DNA of 64,000 bases, taken from NCBI GenBank assembly GCA_041392625.1, contig JAWKLR010000002.1, forward strand, positions 1 through 64,000. The letters run 5' to 3'. Every line of letters starts with the position of its first letter. The stretch's first letter is position 1. This document shows positions 35,198 through 44,984 of this stretch, piece after piece. The DNA comes from M3007 sp041392625 (GTDB lineage: Bacteria; Bacteroidota; Bacteroidia; Chitinophagales; Saprospiraceae). A program made the translations under genes and the position numbers. The notes under the pieces were generated by a model, which did not search any database, had not been told where the DNA came from, and worked only from the letters and a program-made list of their open reading frames with translations.

Positions 35198-35761
35198 TTA
35201 TCCCTGATCATTAATTACCGACTCCAGTACGGCCCGGATTTCTGAAATGGGGGCCAGGCCATTGCCTTTTTTCCAGAGTCCGGTGCGCAAGTTACCAATT
35301 ACAAAAATGGAATTGTGTTCATCCCGGTTTTCAACATAAGCGCCAATTTTTCGCAAAATAAATTCCAGGTTTTCTTTTTCTCCGGTGAGAAAATGCCATC
35401 CGGGTTGGGCATTGTATTTCTGGGCATACTCCCGTAGTTTTTCCACTGTATCATTTTCCCGGTCGACAGTAATGGATATAAAATGCACCGAATCTCCCAG
35501 CCCCTCAACCGAGTTTTGCAGGGAGGAAATAGTGGTGTTCATTGCCGGACAAATACCCGTACACTCCGTGAAAAAGACATTGATCAGCACCGTTTTACCT
35601 TGGAGTAAATCCGAATAAAACCGGAGGGTTTCTCCGTGCTGATTGACAAGTTCCACATCGGTAAAATAGGCCAGGTTGGGATCCGTATCTGCATCCTGGG
35701 CTTCAAGGTTGCCAACAAGAATTCCCAGTGTAAAGAGGGGGAATAGAAGTAGTTTTTTCAT
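35198..35761 (-). CDS. SCO1/SenC-like thioredoxin-fold protein
   Basis: A 187-residue exported protein (signal peptide about 1-21) of the SCO1/SenC/PrrC type. The key motif CTGICPAMN (CxxxC) lies near residue 66-70 after VLINVFFTE, as in copper chaperones for cytochrome oxidase CuA assembly or thiol-disulfide regulators. SVHFISITVDRENDTVEKLR is the typical next segment. The distal copper-ligand His may be in ENRDEHNSIFVIGN, which resembles the family motif DHS/T. Copper delivery in the periplasm is the family role; the partner oxidase is not in this window. Confidence 0.82.
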   Translation of the reverse strand: MKKLLLFPLFTLGILVGNLEAQDADTDPNLAYFTDVELVNQHGETLRFYSDLLQGKTVLINVFFTECTGICPAMNTTISSLQNSVEGLGDSVHFISITVDRENDTVEKLREYAQKYNAQPGWHFLTGEKENLEFILRKIGAYVENRDEHNSIFVIGNLRTGLWKKGNGLAPISEIRAVLESVINDQG

Positions 35762-35882
35762 AGTGATAATTTAATCCGATTTTAGAGGATGCCTAAAATT
35801 CAATTTCTGGGCAACAAACGGCAAATTTTATTTTTCTCTTCGTCAAAATTTTCGCTGCAGAACCCAAATTCCAAACACGCGC

Positions 35883-37268
35883 TCACTCCAATTGTTTGAG
35901 AAGCCAATCTTTCTCAATAATCTGTGCATCTCCGGCAATCTCACCGATCAGTTGCGTTTTTGCAATTTTATCATTTTTATTTAGTCGGACAAGCTTCTGA
36001 ATATATTTCAGCATTTTGAGATAATACGACTGGTGGTACCCGATCACTTTTTTCTTACGCAACAAAAGTACCCGAAAACTGGAAATCAATGCATCCAAGG
36101 CATCCCATTCCCCGCTTTCGTAATACATTTTGAGCAACATAATCCGACTATCCATATTGAGCAACAAATCGCCTTCATCTACGGAAGCCAACAAGGGCAT
36201 AGCCAGTTCGAATTGATTGCGGACAAAATACAGACGCGCCAGGTTGTAGTTGATGTGTGCTTGTTGGTAACCTGCTTCCAGCAATTCCCCTTTTGACAAA
36301 ATAAATTGCTCGACCCAGTCGTACTTTTCGAGGCGTAGTCCCAAGGCGACTATGTTTTTAAACGCAAATCGGCTGATGGTATTTCCCACTAAAAGCGTCC
36401 GTGTTTCCAGGCCCATCCGATACAGTTCGAACGCCTCCCGGATGTACATGCCTTGTCCGGAGTTGAGCTGCCGGATACAAAAGTTAACTGCCAGGAGCAG
36501 GAGGGTTTGACTTTCAGCAAAGTCCATTTTCCCGCTCTGTTTTTCAAGAGCGTTTCTAAACAGGCGAAAATCTTCTTCACCCCGTTCTGCAAGTGCCTTG
36601 TAGCATCGAAAATACAGATCAACTACCGGTTCTGAACCGATTTTGCTTGATTCGATGTAATCCAACAAAAACGGAGTCGGACCCGAATCATATTCCACAT
36701 TAAATACCGCCTTGTGCGACTCAATCAGGCAGCCCAGCCGCAGACGCTCTATGATATAAAAGGTATCCAACGCACTGCCTATAGACGAAAGGTTGTTTTC
36801 GGTGGTGCGCGTCTGCCCCTGTGTTTCTGCATATTTTTCCCACTCCAGCCGATAGCTCCAATAATGAAAATCCCGGCTATCCGGCATTTGACTCAATGAT
36901 TCTTCGGCTCGCCTGCCTACACTTTTCACTGCTTTTTTCAAGCCTTTTTCCCTTAAAACCGGAAGGAGGTGCAGGTCGTGCAACAAAGGCAACTGTTCCA
37001 GGGCGCGTTGGGTAAGAAACGCTTCAATCCGGGCATTCAGCATGGAAAACAAATGCCGCATTTTGGATTCACTAAACCGGGTCTTGGGATAGATGCCCGC
37101 ATGGAGTTCTTCCATGCTCCGCTCTGCTCCGGCAGAAAGGAGGAACTCCCACAAAGCAAGTACATCCTGCCGGTTATTGAAGTATGGACTTTTTAAAAAT
37201 TTAGTGCAGGCTCTTTTTTCCACACCACTTAGAGAATCAAAAATTCTAATATGTTTATTTTCAGTCAT
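35883..37268 (-). CDS. Helical-repeat (TPR-like) protein of unknown function, distant paralogue of the 4772 gene
   Basis: A 461-residue cytoplasmic, helix-rich protein. Its start (RIFDSLSGVEKRACTKFLKS) and the spaced helix pairs through residue 450 match the architecture of the 515-residue protein at 4772-6319. The order is a short N-terminal helical domain, a central region of amphipathic helices (YNLARLYFVRNQFELAMPLL is a clear TPR-like pair), and a basic C-terminus. No catalytic or membrane feature is visible. A TAGATTTG element lies 10-17 bp upstream (37278-37285, reverse). Confidence 0.75.
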   Translation of the reverse strand: MTENKHIRIFDSLSGVEKRACTKFLKSPYFNNRQDVLALWEFLLSAGAERSMEELHAGIYPKTRFSESKMRHLFSMLNARIEAFLTQRALEQLPLLHDLHLLPVLREKGLKKAVKSVGRRAEESLSQMPDSRDFHYWSYRLEWEKYAETQGQTRTTENNLSSIGSALDTFYIIERLRLGCLIESHKAVFNVEYDSGPTPFLLDYIESSKIGSEPVVDLYFRCYKALAERGEEDFRLFRNALEKQSGKMDFAESQTLLLLAVNFCIRQLNSGQGMYIREAFELYRMGLETRTLLVGNTISRFAFKNIVALGLRLEKYDWVEQFILSKGELLEAGYQQAHINYNLARLYFVRNQFELAMPLLASVDEGDLLLNMDSRIMLLKMYYESGEWDALDALISSFRVLLLRKKKVIGYHQSYYLKMLKYIQKLVRLNKNDKIAKTQLIGEIAGDAQIIEKDWLLKQLE

Positions 37269-37435
37269 TTAAAATACCAAATCTATGTTTTACTTTTTGA
37301 CAAATGTAAAAAAATGTAGTTTACTGCTTTGGTTTTTCTCTCCACATTTGCTGTACAATTATTCATTCGAACTCAAAATACCCAACTCGGTAGGCCTGCC
37401 GCACTTTTTGGAACTCACGATAAAAATTAGAACCT

Positions 37436-40400
37436 ATGTTGTACAGAGTAATTTTTCCGATGCTATGTGTGTTTTTCCTGACCATAGAAAACGCCGGGGC
37501 CCAAGGCTGGGCCCGATCGTATACCGACTTTCATCCCGATGGAATGCCGACCATTCTAAACACCACTGTGAATGGCTCTGGCGAAATCACTGCCCTCGTG
37601 AGCAATGGCATGCCTGAATTTTATGCAACCAACCCGGTTGTAGTCCTCTCACTGGATAGTCAGGGGGAGATCGAGCAGTACGAATCACTGACCTCACCTT
37701 TCTTACCCAGTCCACTTGCAAAATCTATGGTGGAAGTACCCGGGGGAGGATACCTTATCACCTATGAAGATCGATCGCTAATCGATTTTGTGGGTAGACT
37801 CATCCGGCTCGATGCAGACTTACATGTGGTTTGGGACAAGCAGGTATCCAGCCTTTTGACTGACACTTCTCTTGTATTGTTTTCACTTCCGTACAACCAG
37901 GGATACCTGGCTTGTGGCGAGCGCCTGGGTGGAAAAGAAATGGCACTGGTTGATTTTGACGGCAACGTGCAAGACTGGATTGAACCACTGCCCAATCTCG
38001 ACTTGCTAATCCGAGGGATTCCTTTGCCAAACAACGAAAGCCTCGTATTGGGATATGAAGGTCTGTACACAGGCAACCTGAAAAACCACCTTATCCGGAT
38101 TTCCGGCAATGCCGAAACAGTGGGCAGCCTGGAAATAACCGATGCAGCAAATGGTACCATTTACTTTGCCTACAGCCCAAACAATCAAATCGCTGTATTG
38201 TACACAGATGTTTCCAACCAACAAGTTCATTTTAAACTGTTGGACATGGACTTAAACATCGTGAGTAGCACAAGCTTTCCCGCTGATTTTGCCTATGACA
38301 ACCTGATTGCCGTTCCGGGTGGATCGGGATACTGGTTGAAAGGCATTGACTACAATCAGGAAGCCAATGTGGTCATGACCCGACTGGATGCAAACGGTGA
38401 AATTCAGTTCAGCCGCACCATCCGGGGCATCGCGAGCAGCCTGCGGAGTGAACTCACCGCACTCCCCGACGGCGGCTGCCTGGTTGGCGGAAGCACACCC
38501 GATGACTATACCCACAAATCCTTCCCGCGCCTCCTTCGCCTGGACGCACAAGGCCAGGACTACCTGCAAGGTGTAAAAGGAACCGCCTGGATGGACCTTG
38601 ACCTCAACTGTGCGGCCGGAGCGGATTCCACCCAACGCAATTGGGAAGTTCGGGCCATGAATTCGGACGGTCAAGTCTGGTGGACTACCACCGATACCCT
38701 GGGGCACTATGAACTGCCGCTGGAGTCGGGAACCTATGAGATTGCAATCGTGCAATCCAACCCGGCATGGTCACTTTGTGAGGACACGCTGGTGGTGACC
38801 ATCCCTGCGAATGACACCCTTGCGGACATCGACTTTTTCTCTCAGTTCATCCCGCAATCCATCGACAGCATTTGCGGAATTTTGTTTCACGACTACGACG
38901 GCGATTGCGCAAAAGATGTATTTGAACCCATTTTTGCCAACTGGCCAATTACCATCAACCTGTATAGCCCGTTTCAACCGACTCAGACCTTTACCGTTGT
39001 AACCGACTCAGAAGGTAACTTCTGTGTACCCGATGTCTCCATGCTCGATAATTCGTACATCGGATACATTCAAACGAACCTGCTGGACATCCCCGGGGAT
39101 GGACTGACTTGCTGGACCAACTGCGCCGCACCGTTTACTTTTGAAGAAAGCAACAGCGCATTTATTTCCCTGGGTATGTTTTGCGACAGCCTCCCGCCCT
39201 GTCCGGGCCTTGATGTCAGCATCGGAACTGCCCAGTTGCGTACCTGCTTCTTTTCGGATTACTACGTAAATTACTGCAACAGAGGAGCCGTTGTTGCCGA
39301 AGACGCCTACATCGAAATCGAACTGGATCCCGGATTGGAAATGATTTCATCCAGCATTCCGTGGACTGGCGTTTCCGGAAACACCTACACCTTTCCTATT
39401 GGCACGGTAGACGTTGAAGCCTGCGGCAGTTTTTCATTCGAAGTACTGAGTTCCTGCGACGACCCAACCGGCATTACCTATTGTGTAGAAGCCCATGCAT
39501 ACCCGGATACTGTATGCGCTGAAGGCGGTCCCAACTGGGATGGATCTGAAATCCAGGTAACTGCAGATTGTGAGGGAGATTCTGTGTTTTTCACCATACA
39601 AAATATCGGCGTGGGGAACATGAACGGCCCAAGATCCTACATTGTAATTGAAGACAATGTCTTGCTGATGGTACCAGGCTCGTTCCAACTCAACGCAGGA
39701 GATTCCGTGGTGGTAGGTGTTATAGCAAGCGGACAATTTTACCGGATGGAAGCGCAGCAATCGCCAGGATTTCCCGGATTAAACCTGCCTGTAGCCTGGG
39801 TAGAAGGTTGTAACCCGAACGGTGGCACCTTGAGTCTGGGTTATGTAAACCAGTACGCACTGCCCGATGAAGAGCCCTGGTTGGACATCTTTTGCATGGA
39901 AACCGTCAACTCGTTTGACCCGAACGACAAAACCGGATTCCCACTCGGTTATTCCACAGAGCATTGGATTCGAAAAAATACAGACATCGAGTATATGATT
40001 CGTTTTCAAAACACAGGAACGGCGCCGGCATTGTATGTTGAAATTCGGGACACCCTAGCCTTGCAACAACTGGATATTACCAAGGTGAGGCCTGGTGCAT
40101 CCAGTCATCCATACACCTTTAACATTGAAGGCGACGGGGTTTTGGTCTTCCGGTTTTACGACATCAACTTGCCGGATACCTCCATGGGCCAACAGGCCTC
40201 ACAGGGATTTGTCAAGTTCAGAGTTTCACAGTTGAACGACCTCGCTGAGGGCAGTATGATTTACAACGACGCGGCAATTTATTTCGATAACAACGCACCG
40301 ATTATAACCAATCAGACCGTGCATAAAGTTGGCGAGAATTTCATTCACGTTCAAGTGCTGGATGCACAACTAAACCTGTCGATTGCTACCAGTCCAAATC

Positions 40401-40624
40401 CAAGTTATGGCCCGGTAAAAATTGAAGTGGCGGATTGGAATACACAGGAAACACTCGAACTCCGGGTGTACTCGATTACGGGTGGCTTGATTTGGCAGGC
40501 CAGCTCGGAGAACGGACGGTTTGATCTAGACCTCTCTCCGTTCTCAGCAGGAGTTTACATGTTCAATCTGATTCAGGAAAATCAGAAAGTTGCGCATGGA
40601 AAACTCATCAAAGTAGGGAAGTAA
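37436..40624 (+). CDS. Large T9SS-exported surface protein
   Basis: A 1062-residue secreted protein (signal peptide about 1-23, ending NAGAQ). The first 370 residues resemble a delta-60/propeller-type series of short WxRxYxD... units. Then come SdrD/CNA-like beta units (GTAWMDLDLNCAAGADSTQ; GILFHDYDGDCAKDVFEP) and a DUF11-like region. The characteristic DPNDK domain (NSFDPNDKTGFP near 830, ITNQTVHKVGE at its end) follows, and the T9SS type A sorting domain (about 975-1062, SPNPSYGPVKIEV to HGKLIKVGK) closes it. These are outer-membrane-exported adhesin or matrix-type proteins; no catalytic site is seen. The ATG at 37436 places the signal peptide properly. A strong terminator follows. Confidence 0.85.
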   Translation: MLYRVIFPMLCVFFLTIENAGAQGWARSYTDFHPDGMPTILNTTVNGSGEITALVSNGMPEFYATNPVVVLSLDSQGEIEQYESLTSPFLPSPLAKSMVEVPGGGYLITYEDRSLIDFVGRLIRLDADLHVVWDKQVSSLLTDTSLVLFSLPYNQGYLACGERLGGKEMALVDFDGNVQDWIEPLPNLDLLIRGIPLPNNESLVLGYEGLYTGNLKNHLIRISGNAETVGSLEITDAANGTIYFAYSPNNQIAVLYTDVSNQQVHFKLLDMDLNIVSSTSFPADFAYDNLIAVPGGSGYWLKGIDYNQEANVVMTRLDANGEIQFSRTIRGIASSLRSELTALPDGGCLVGGSTPDDYTHKSFPRLLRLDAQGQDYLQGVKGTAWMDLDLNCAAGADSTQRNWEVRAMNSDGQVWWTTTDTLGHYELPLESGTYEIAIVQSNPAWSLCEDTLVVTIPANDTLADIDFFSQFIPQSIDSICGILFHDYDGDCAKDVFEPIFANWPITINLYSPFQPTQTFTVVTDSEGNFCVPDVSMLDNSYIGYIQTNLLDIPGDGLTCWTNCAAPFTFEESNSAFISLGMFCDSLPPCPGLDVSIGTAQLRTCFFSDYYVNYCNRGAVVAEDAYIEIELDPGLEMISSSIPWTGVSGNTYTFPIGTVDVEACGSFSFEVLSSCDDPTGITYCVEAHAYPDTVCAEGGPNWDGSEIQVTADCEGDSVFFTIQNIGVGNMNGPRSYIVIEDNVLLMVPGSFQLNAGDSVVVGVIASGQFYRMEAQQSPGFPGLNLPVAWVEGCNPNGGTLSLGYVNQYALPDEEPWLDIFCMETVNSFDPNDKTGFPLGYSTEHWIRKNTDIEYMIRFQNTGTAPALYVEIRDTLALQQLDITKVRPGASSHPYTFNIEGDGVLVFRFYDINLPDTSMGQQASQGFVKFRVSQLNDLAEGSMIYNDAAIYFDNNAPIITNQTVHKVGENFIHVQVLDAQLNLSIATSPNPSYGPVKIEVADWNTQETLELRVYSITGGLIWQASSENGRFDLDLSPFSAGVYMFNLIQENQKVAHGKLIKVGK

Positions 40625-40636
40625 CTAGGTTTGATA

Positions 40637-40696
40637 AGGCTTGTCTCAATTGGCAAAAAACGTTTTGCCGCATTGAGGCAAGCCTGCCTTTTTTTT
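40637..40696 (+). terminator. Rho-independent terminator
   Basis: A long imperfect stem (AGGCTTG...CTCAAT...GGCAAAA, loop ACG, TTTTGCC...ATTGAG...CAAGCCT, 40637-40685) is followed by an eight-T run (40689-40696). It ends the T9SS protein transcript. Confidence 0.8.
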
Positions 40697-40706
40697 CAGA
40701 TACGTT

Positions 40707-41348
40707 TTAAAACTCAAATCGAAAACCCAATGAACTGATCGGATCAAACAGGTCCTGCCAGAAAGTTCGATCAAAAGCATAATCGATCCCGGGCTCAGCA
40801 TTTTTAAATCTACGAGCCCGAACCTGCCCATATTGGTACCTGGTTGTTGCGAAAAAAAGAGCACGCTCGCTCATGCGATAATTCAATCCAAACAGCCCCC
40901 CTAATGCCAGATAGCGCTTCTGATGGGCAATCATGTAAAGAGGAGGGTGATCCGCAGAATATGTTCCCTCCAACGTAGAGAACGCCCCAATAGCAACCAA
41001 ACCAAACCGGATAAAAAACGGGCGGTCCTGTTTCAGGGCATAGGTCCACCCAAGAGTAAATTCACTTCCACGAACCTTTGTTTCTTCGCTGCTAAACCCG
41101 TAATAAATACGTATGTCGCTTCGAAGCCGCCGAACGCCCAGAAACACTTCCTGGTGTTCACTCAGCCGCCGCCCTATATCCAGTCCATTCAAGCCATTTA
41201 GTTTGTAGGTATAATCCTCAAACCAAAACATCCCAGTATTTTTTGCATAGCGCATAAAATTCAGTTCAACCGACCAAGGGTGGGCTACCTGGGCTTGCAG
41301 CACGGTGTTTAGGAGTAGAAAAAACAGGAGGAAGGAGTTTGTTCGCAT
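40707..41348 (-). CDS. Secreted beta-rich protein, possible outer-membrane barrel
   Basis: A 213-residue protein with signal peptide from ATG 41348 (MRTNSFLLFFLLLNTVLQAQ). The mature part alternates polar and hydrophobic residues in barrel-like strands (SVELNFMRYAKNTGMFWFED; EFTLGWTYALKQDRPFFIRF; SERALFFATTRYQYGQVRAR) and ends in FRFEF, a C-terminal aromatic as in outer-membrane barrels. No family is recognised. An in-frame upstream start at 41468 is rejected because it would bury the signal peptide. Confidence 0.6.
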   Translation of the reverse strand: MRTNSFLLFFLLLNTVLQAQVAHPWSVELNFMRYAKNTGMFWFEDYTYKLNGLNGLDIGRRLSEHQEVFLGVRRLRSDIRIYYGFSSEETKVRGSEFTLGWTYALKQDRPFFIRFGLVAIGAFSTLEGTYSADHPPLYMIAHQKRYLALGGLFGLNYRMSERALFFATTRYQYGQVRARRFKNAEPGIDYAFDRTFWQDLFDPISSLGFRFEF

Positions 41349-41433
41349 GTGTTGGGCTTGATGAGTTATCCATAATATCCTACTTTGATGGTAGCATTTG
41401 GTCAAATCGGGTTGCCTCAGACGACATTTTACA

Positions 41434-42135
41434 CTACGCCCCGCCTTCTCCCCAGAAAAATAAAACAACCCCCTCTTTCAGCAACACACGGACCTCCTCC
41501 AGATAAGCAGACGGCTCTGCCCGATTCTCTCCCCCAATCCTGCTGCCAAAATTTTGAATGCGCGCCATAAATTCTGTCTCTGACAATTCATTGTCTACAC
41601 AAAAGAAATGGGCAGTAAGGAAATAGTTTGGGTTGGTATACAGGTTTTGCTCCAGGTGTCTATGGCGATCAAGTGCACCCAGTTTTTCCACTGTATCGGA
41701 GTCAAATAACTCGACTTGTCGCCACATCAAACTGCTCGCTTCTTCAACCCGGAACAACACCGTATATCGTATGCTATCCAAATGAAGGGTTTGCACGGAC
41801 GCCGAATCGGTAAACCAAAATTCGGAGGCAAAGGCATCCAGGCTTGCATCCGGCAGGCGCAGGGTGTGCAACTGGGTGTACACCTGAAATTCCAGTGTGT
41901 TCCGGCCTTTGAAAAAATAGGAATTCAAAAGAGTCTGAAATGCCCGGTCTTTGTCTAAGTGCTTGAATTGATCCAATGAATAGTGGTAATTGGATAAGGG
42001 CACCGAAGCCGTTAGGACCTCTCCATTTTTCAGTACAAATTTTGCTTTATAGAGAAAAAATGTTCCATAATCTGCAAAGGTATTTGTTGAAAAAGCGAAG
42101 CAAAAAAACAGGATAAAAAGGAGTTTGGTTTTCAT
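41434..42135 (-). CDS. Secreted protein of unknown function
   Basis: A 233-residue protein with signal peptide (MKTKLLFILFFCFAFSTNTFA). The mature part contains beta segments (YTVLFRVEEASSLMWRQVEL), a polar stretch RHRHLEQNLYTNPNYFL and a short hydrophobic end (LLKEGVVLFFWGEGGA). No conserved domain is recognised. It lies 32 bp after the GNAT gene at 42168, possibly in one transcript. Confidence 0.58.
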   Translation of the reverse strand: MKTKLLFILFFCFAFSTNTFADYGTFFLYKAKFVLKNGEVLTASVPLSNYHYSLDQFKHLDKDRAFQTLLNSYFFKGRNTLEFQVYTQLHTLRLPDASLDAFASEFWFTDSASVQTLHLDSIRYTVLFRVEEASSLMWRQVELFDSDTVEKLGALDRHRHLEQNLYTNPNYFLTAHFFCVDNELSETEFMARIQNFGSRIGGENRAEPSAYLEEVRVLLKEGVVLFFWGEGGA

Positions 42136-42167
42136 AGTAGTTGGTTATGGGTTTCGGAGAAACAAGA

Positions 42168-42953
42168 TTAAAATTCCATCACCAGCATCTGGTGCACGCT
42201 TCGAAACCCATTGTTCAGGATGGATTGAAGCGAACCGGCATTTTCTTTTTCGCAGGAGCAAATGGGTTTTCGGTCCCATTCATGGGAAATGCGTTTGGCC
42301 TGACCGAGCAGGTACGTGCCAAGGCCTTTTCGACGGTGATTGACTGATACGACCATACCCAGGTCGGCCACCTCGGGTTGTACGACGCTTTTTCGCACCT
42401 CACAGGCACCCAGGATTTCCGCGCCCTGTTCCAACACAAATACCTCGCCTTTGGATAGTAAATCGCCTGTATAACTCCGCAACCAATCGGCCGGTGCCCC
42501 CATGCTCGTTTGGTAGAAATCCACCAGGCGCTCCAACTCGGCTTCACCAGCTGAACGGAATACCCCATCAATCGGATCCGGTTTTTTATCCAGGTAATCC
42601 TCAAACAAATAGGTGTCGACAAGTACTGATTTCTGCCAATGCATGGCAAGCGACAGGCAAACCGGATTATTGGTACCGATCAGTGCCTTTTTTATTTTTT
42701 GTTCTTCAATAAACTGCTGAAACGCGGCTGGTCCTTCCGCCAAAAATTCAGGCTGCAGATAAAACTGCAACAAGCGATGTTCATCATCCACACAGGCATA
42801 GCCTACCAATTCGGAATCCTGTCGGATTTCCCAGTGCTGCGCATTTCCTGTGAGCGATTCCCACATGCCATCCTGAGGCGCAGTGAGCGTTTTGCGCCAT
42901 TCAGCTTTTAGGCTTGAAATGGTGGAGGGGTCGGAGGTGGGTTGGTAGTGCAT
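42168..42953 (-). CDS. GNAT family N-acetyltransferase
   Basis: A 261-residue protein whose C-terminal half is a GNAT fold: GEVFVLEQGAEILGACEVRK (beta-4), then VADLGMVVSVNHRRKGLGTY with the acetyl-CoA motif RRKGLG near 207-212, and SCEKENAGSLQSILNNGFRS (alpha-4 and beta-7). The N-terminal half (about 1-120) is a degenerate second GNAT-like unit (WEIRQDSELVGYACVDDEHR), giving a tandem arrangement. Substrate unknown. Confidence 0.78.
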   Translation of the reverse strand: MHYQPTSDPSTISSLKAEWRKTLTAPQDGMWESLTGNAQHWEIRQDSELVGYACVDDEHRLLQFYLQPEFLAEGPAAFQQFIEEQKIKKALIGTNNPVCLSLAMHWQKSVLVDTYLFEDYLDKKPDPIDGVFRSAGEAELERLVDFYQTSMGAPADWLRSYTGDLLSKGEVFVLEQGAEILGACEVRKSVVQPEVADLGMVVSVNHRRKGLGTYLLGQAKRISHEWDRKPICSCEKENAGSLQSILNNGFRSVHQMLVMEF

Positions 42954-43150
42954 AGCGGAAAAGTCAATAAAAAAATCGGAATCCGGAAATTGAATCCAGA
43001 AATTTACAGGAAATCTCCCCCGCCTCTTTTGTTAACGAAGTATCACGATTTGTTAATTAAACCTAAACGAGGATTTCGGGAAGTGTCTTGTTTGAATCTT
43101 AAGTATATTTGCCGAAATTTTTAGATTTTGCCAGGTTAATCTGGACTAAA

Positions 43151-43543
43151 ATGAGATTCTTACAAACCGTTCTATTCATTGCTTTCGGGTTCATCCAGCC
43201 CGTACTCTTCTGGGGGAGTCAGCCTGCACCGGAGGGTGCCCTGCGCTCCGCACTGGAAGCGTGGGCCGAGTCCGGATCCGGGTCGCAGCACCAACATGCA
43301 GCGTATTTCCGGGGCACTTCCGATACCTGGCCGAATGCAATGATTCTGTTCGCGGACTCTGGAACGGAGCGTGAGGAAACAGAGGACGAATCTTCGTCTG
43401 ACGACAATACCCTCTCCGCTGTTCCTGCTACCGGCAGCCTGTTTCTAAGCCGGGTGCATGTTTCCGTATCCCATTTTGCAAGCCTCCCGAGAGCGTTTGC
43501 ATCCTTCCCACTCTTTATTCTGTACCAGGTTTTCCGATTGTAG
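43151..43543 (+). CDS. Small exported protein upstream of the RND operon
   Basis: A 130-residue protein with a hydrophobic leader (MRFLQTVLFIAFGFIQPVLFW) that could be a signal peptide or anchor. A polar, His- and acid-rich middle follows (GSQHQHAAYF and REETEDESSSDDN), then a moderately hydrophobic C-terminus. No family is recognised. The HQH and acid cluster would suit a periplasmic metal-binding or regulatory role, which is inference from composition. It lies 337 bp upstream of the efflux genes. A TATATTTG element sits at 43104-43111. Confidence 0.45.
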   Translation: MRFLQTVLFIAFGFIQPVLFWGSQPAPEGALRSALEAWAESGSGSQHQHAAYFRGTSDTWPNAMILFADSGTEREETEDESSSDDNTLSAVPATGSLFLSRVHVSVSHFASLPRAFASFPLFILYQVFRL

Positions 43544-43880
43544 ATCGAAAACCGGTTTCCTGGAGTTTTTCCTGAATCCATTTTGCTACGCAAACAGGGA
43601 GGCCTGAGCCTTTGCCTGTTGCTGTGGTTTTGGCTTTGATTTTACCTTATCCAGCCACTCCCAGATTGCAATTCGGATGCTCCTGTCATGCTGTGCTTAC
43701 CCGTACCATGCTGTTTGTGCGGGCACTATCCACTGCATTTCAAAACTCCATTCCCAGCTGTTTTTTAGTAAAAAAATGCAGCACCTGCTGTTTGCATTGC
43801 ACCCGCACCGCTTGTGTACGCTGTGCTGCGAGCACCCGATCACACCACTTTTACAACTACTACTTATAACAACACTACGA
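43544..43880. other. Intergenic region upstream of the RND operon
   Basis: A 337-bp stretch with no assignable gene. One plus-strand frame is unusually Cys- and His-rich (CCLHCTRTACVRCAASTRSHH), but it has no family signature, and another frame merely extends the membrane-fusion gene upstream. The operon promoter is expected here. Confidence 0.4.
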
Positions 43881-44963
43881 ATGAACAAGCAAATAATTAT
43901 TTTAGGATTGTCCCTTTTGGCCCTCGCCAGCTGTCAGAAACACGAGGAAGTAAAACACGAGGCGCCACCCAAACTGGAGGTCAGCACTCCGGTAGTAAAA
44001 GACACAACCGTAACCAAAGTCTATGTGTGCCAAATCAAAGCCAGTCGCCACATTGATCTGCGCGCACTGGAAAGAGGATACCTTCAGGATATTTTTGTGG
44101 ATGAAGGCCAAAAAGTAAACAAAGGTCAGCGCATGTTTAAAATCATGCCCAATGTGTATGAAGCCGAGTTGCAAAAAATTAAAGCCGAGGCTGAAATTGC
44201 AAAAATTGAATACCAAAACACCGAGATGTTGGCCAAGCAAAACGTGGTTTCAGCAAATGAGCTCGCCCTGGCTAAAGCCAACCTCGACAAGGCAAATGCC
44301 GAAGTACGACTGGCGGAAACCCACCTCGGATTCACCAACATCCAGGCACCTTTTACTGGTTTGATGGACCACCTCCATGTGCGGGAAGGCAGCCTCCTGG
44401 AAGAAGGCGAATTGCTCACTACTTTATCCGACATCAGCAAAATGTGGGTGTATTTCAATGTACCCGAATCTGAATACCTGAGCTACATTTCCAACAAGAA
44501 AAATCAGGAGCAAAAACAAGTGCAATTGCAAATGGCAAACGGACAGGTGTTTGATCAGGACGGCCTGGTGGAAACCATCGAAAGTGAGTTTGACAACGAA
44601 ACCGGAAATATCGAATTCCGGGCAGGTTTTCAAAACCCAAAAGGGATTCTCCGCCACGGTGAAACAGGAAATATCCTGATGCACATCCCTTACAAGAACG
44701 CCATGATTATCCCACAAAAAGCAACCTTTGAAATCCTGGACAAAAAGTACGTCTACGTGGTAAATGAAGAGCACAAACTCGAGCAGCGCCTCATCGAGGT
44801 AGCGCATGAACTGCCCCACTTGTACATCGTAAAATCCGGACTGAAAAGCACCGATCAAATTCTGTTGGAAGGACTCCGCCGGGTACGCAACGGACAGGAA
44901 ATTGAAGTAAATCTCCAGTCTCCGCGCAAAGTGCTTGCCGACCTAAACCTCCACGCAGAGTAA
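43881..44963 (+). CDS. RND efflux periplasmic adaptor (membrane fusion) lipoprotein
   Basis: A 360-residue lipoprotein: the leader ends LLALASC, a lipobox with Cys18, so it is anchored by lipid. The adaptor architecture is clear: lipoyl/barrel-sandwich halves at about 50-80 (LRALERGYLQDIFVDEGQKV) and 145-175 (NIQAPFTGLMDHLHVREGSL), a coiled-coil hairpin between them (EAEIAKIEYQNTEMLAKQNV), and a beta-barrel domain (WVYFNVPESEYL). It links the inner-membrane pump to the outer-membrane channel. ATG 43881 is chosen because it gives the lipobox leader; longer in-frame starts do not. Confidence 0.9.
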   Translation: MNKQIIILGLSLLALASCQKHEEVKHEAPPKLEVSTPVVKDTTVTKVYVCQIKASRHIDLRALERGYLQDIFVDEGQKVNKGQRMFKIMPNVYEAELQKIKAEAEIAKIEYQNTEMLAKQNVVSANELALAKANLDKANAEVRLAETHLGFTNIQAPFTGLMDHLHVREGSLLEEGELLTTLSDISKMWVYFNVPESEYLSYISNKKNQEQKQVQLQMANGQVFDQDGLVETIESEFDNETGNIEFRAGFQNPKGILRHGETGNILMHIPYKNAMIIPQKATFEILDKKYVYVVNEEHKLEQRLIEVAHELPHLYIVKSGLKSTDQILLEGLRRVRNGQEIEVNLQSPRKVLADLNLHAE

Positions 44964-44984
44964 TCAAATAAAAGAACTGACGTC

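Noticed and set aside
43677..43880. Upstream in-frame start for the RND adaptor
   Set aside because: It would bury the lipobox leader behind 68 Cys-rich residues; ATG 43881 gives a normal lipoprotein.
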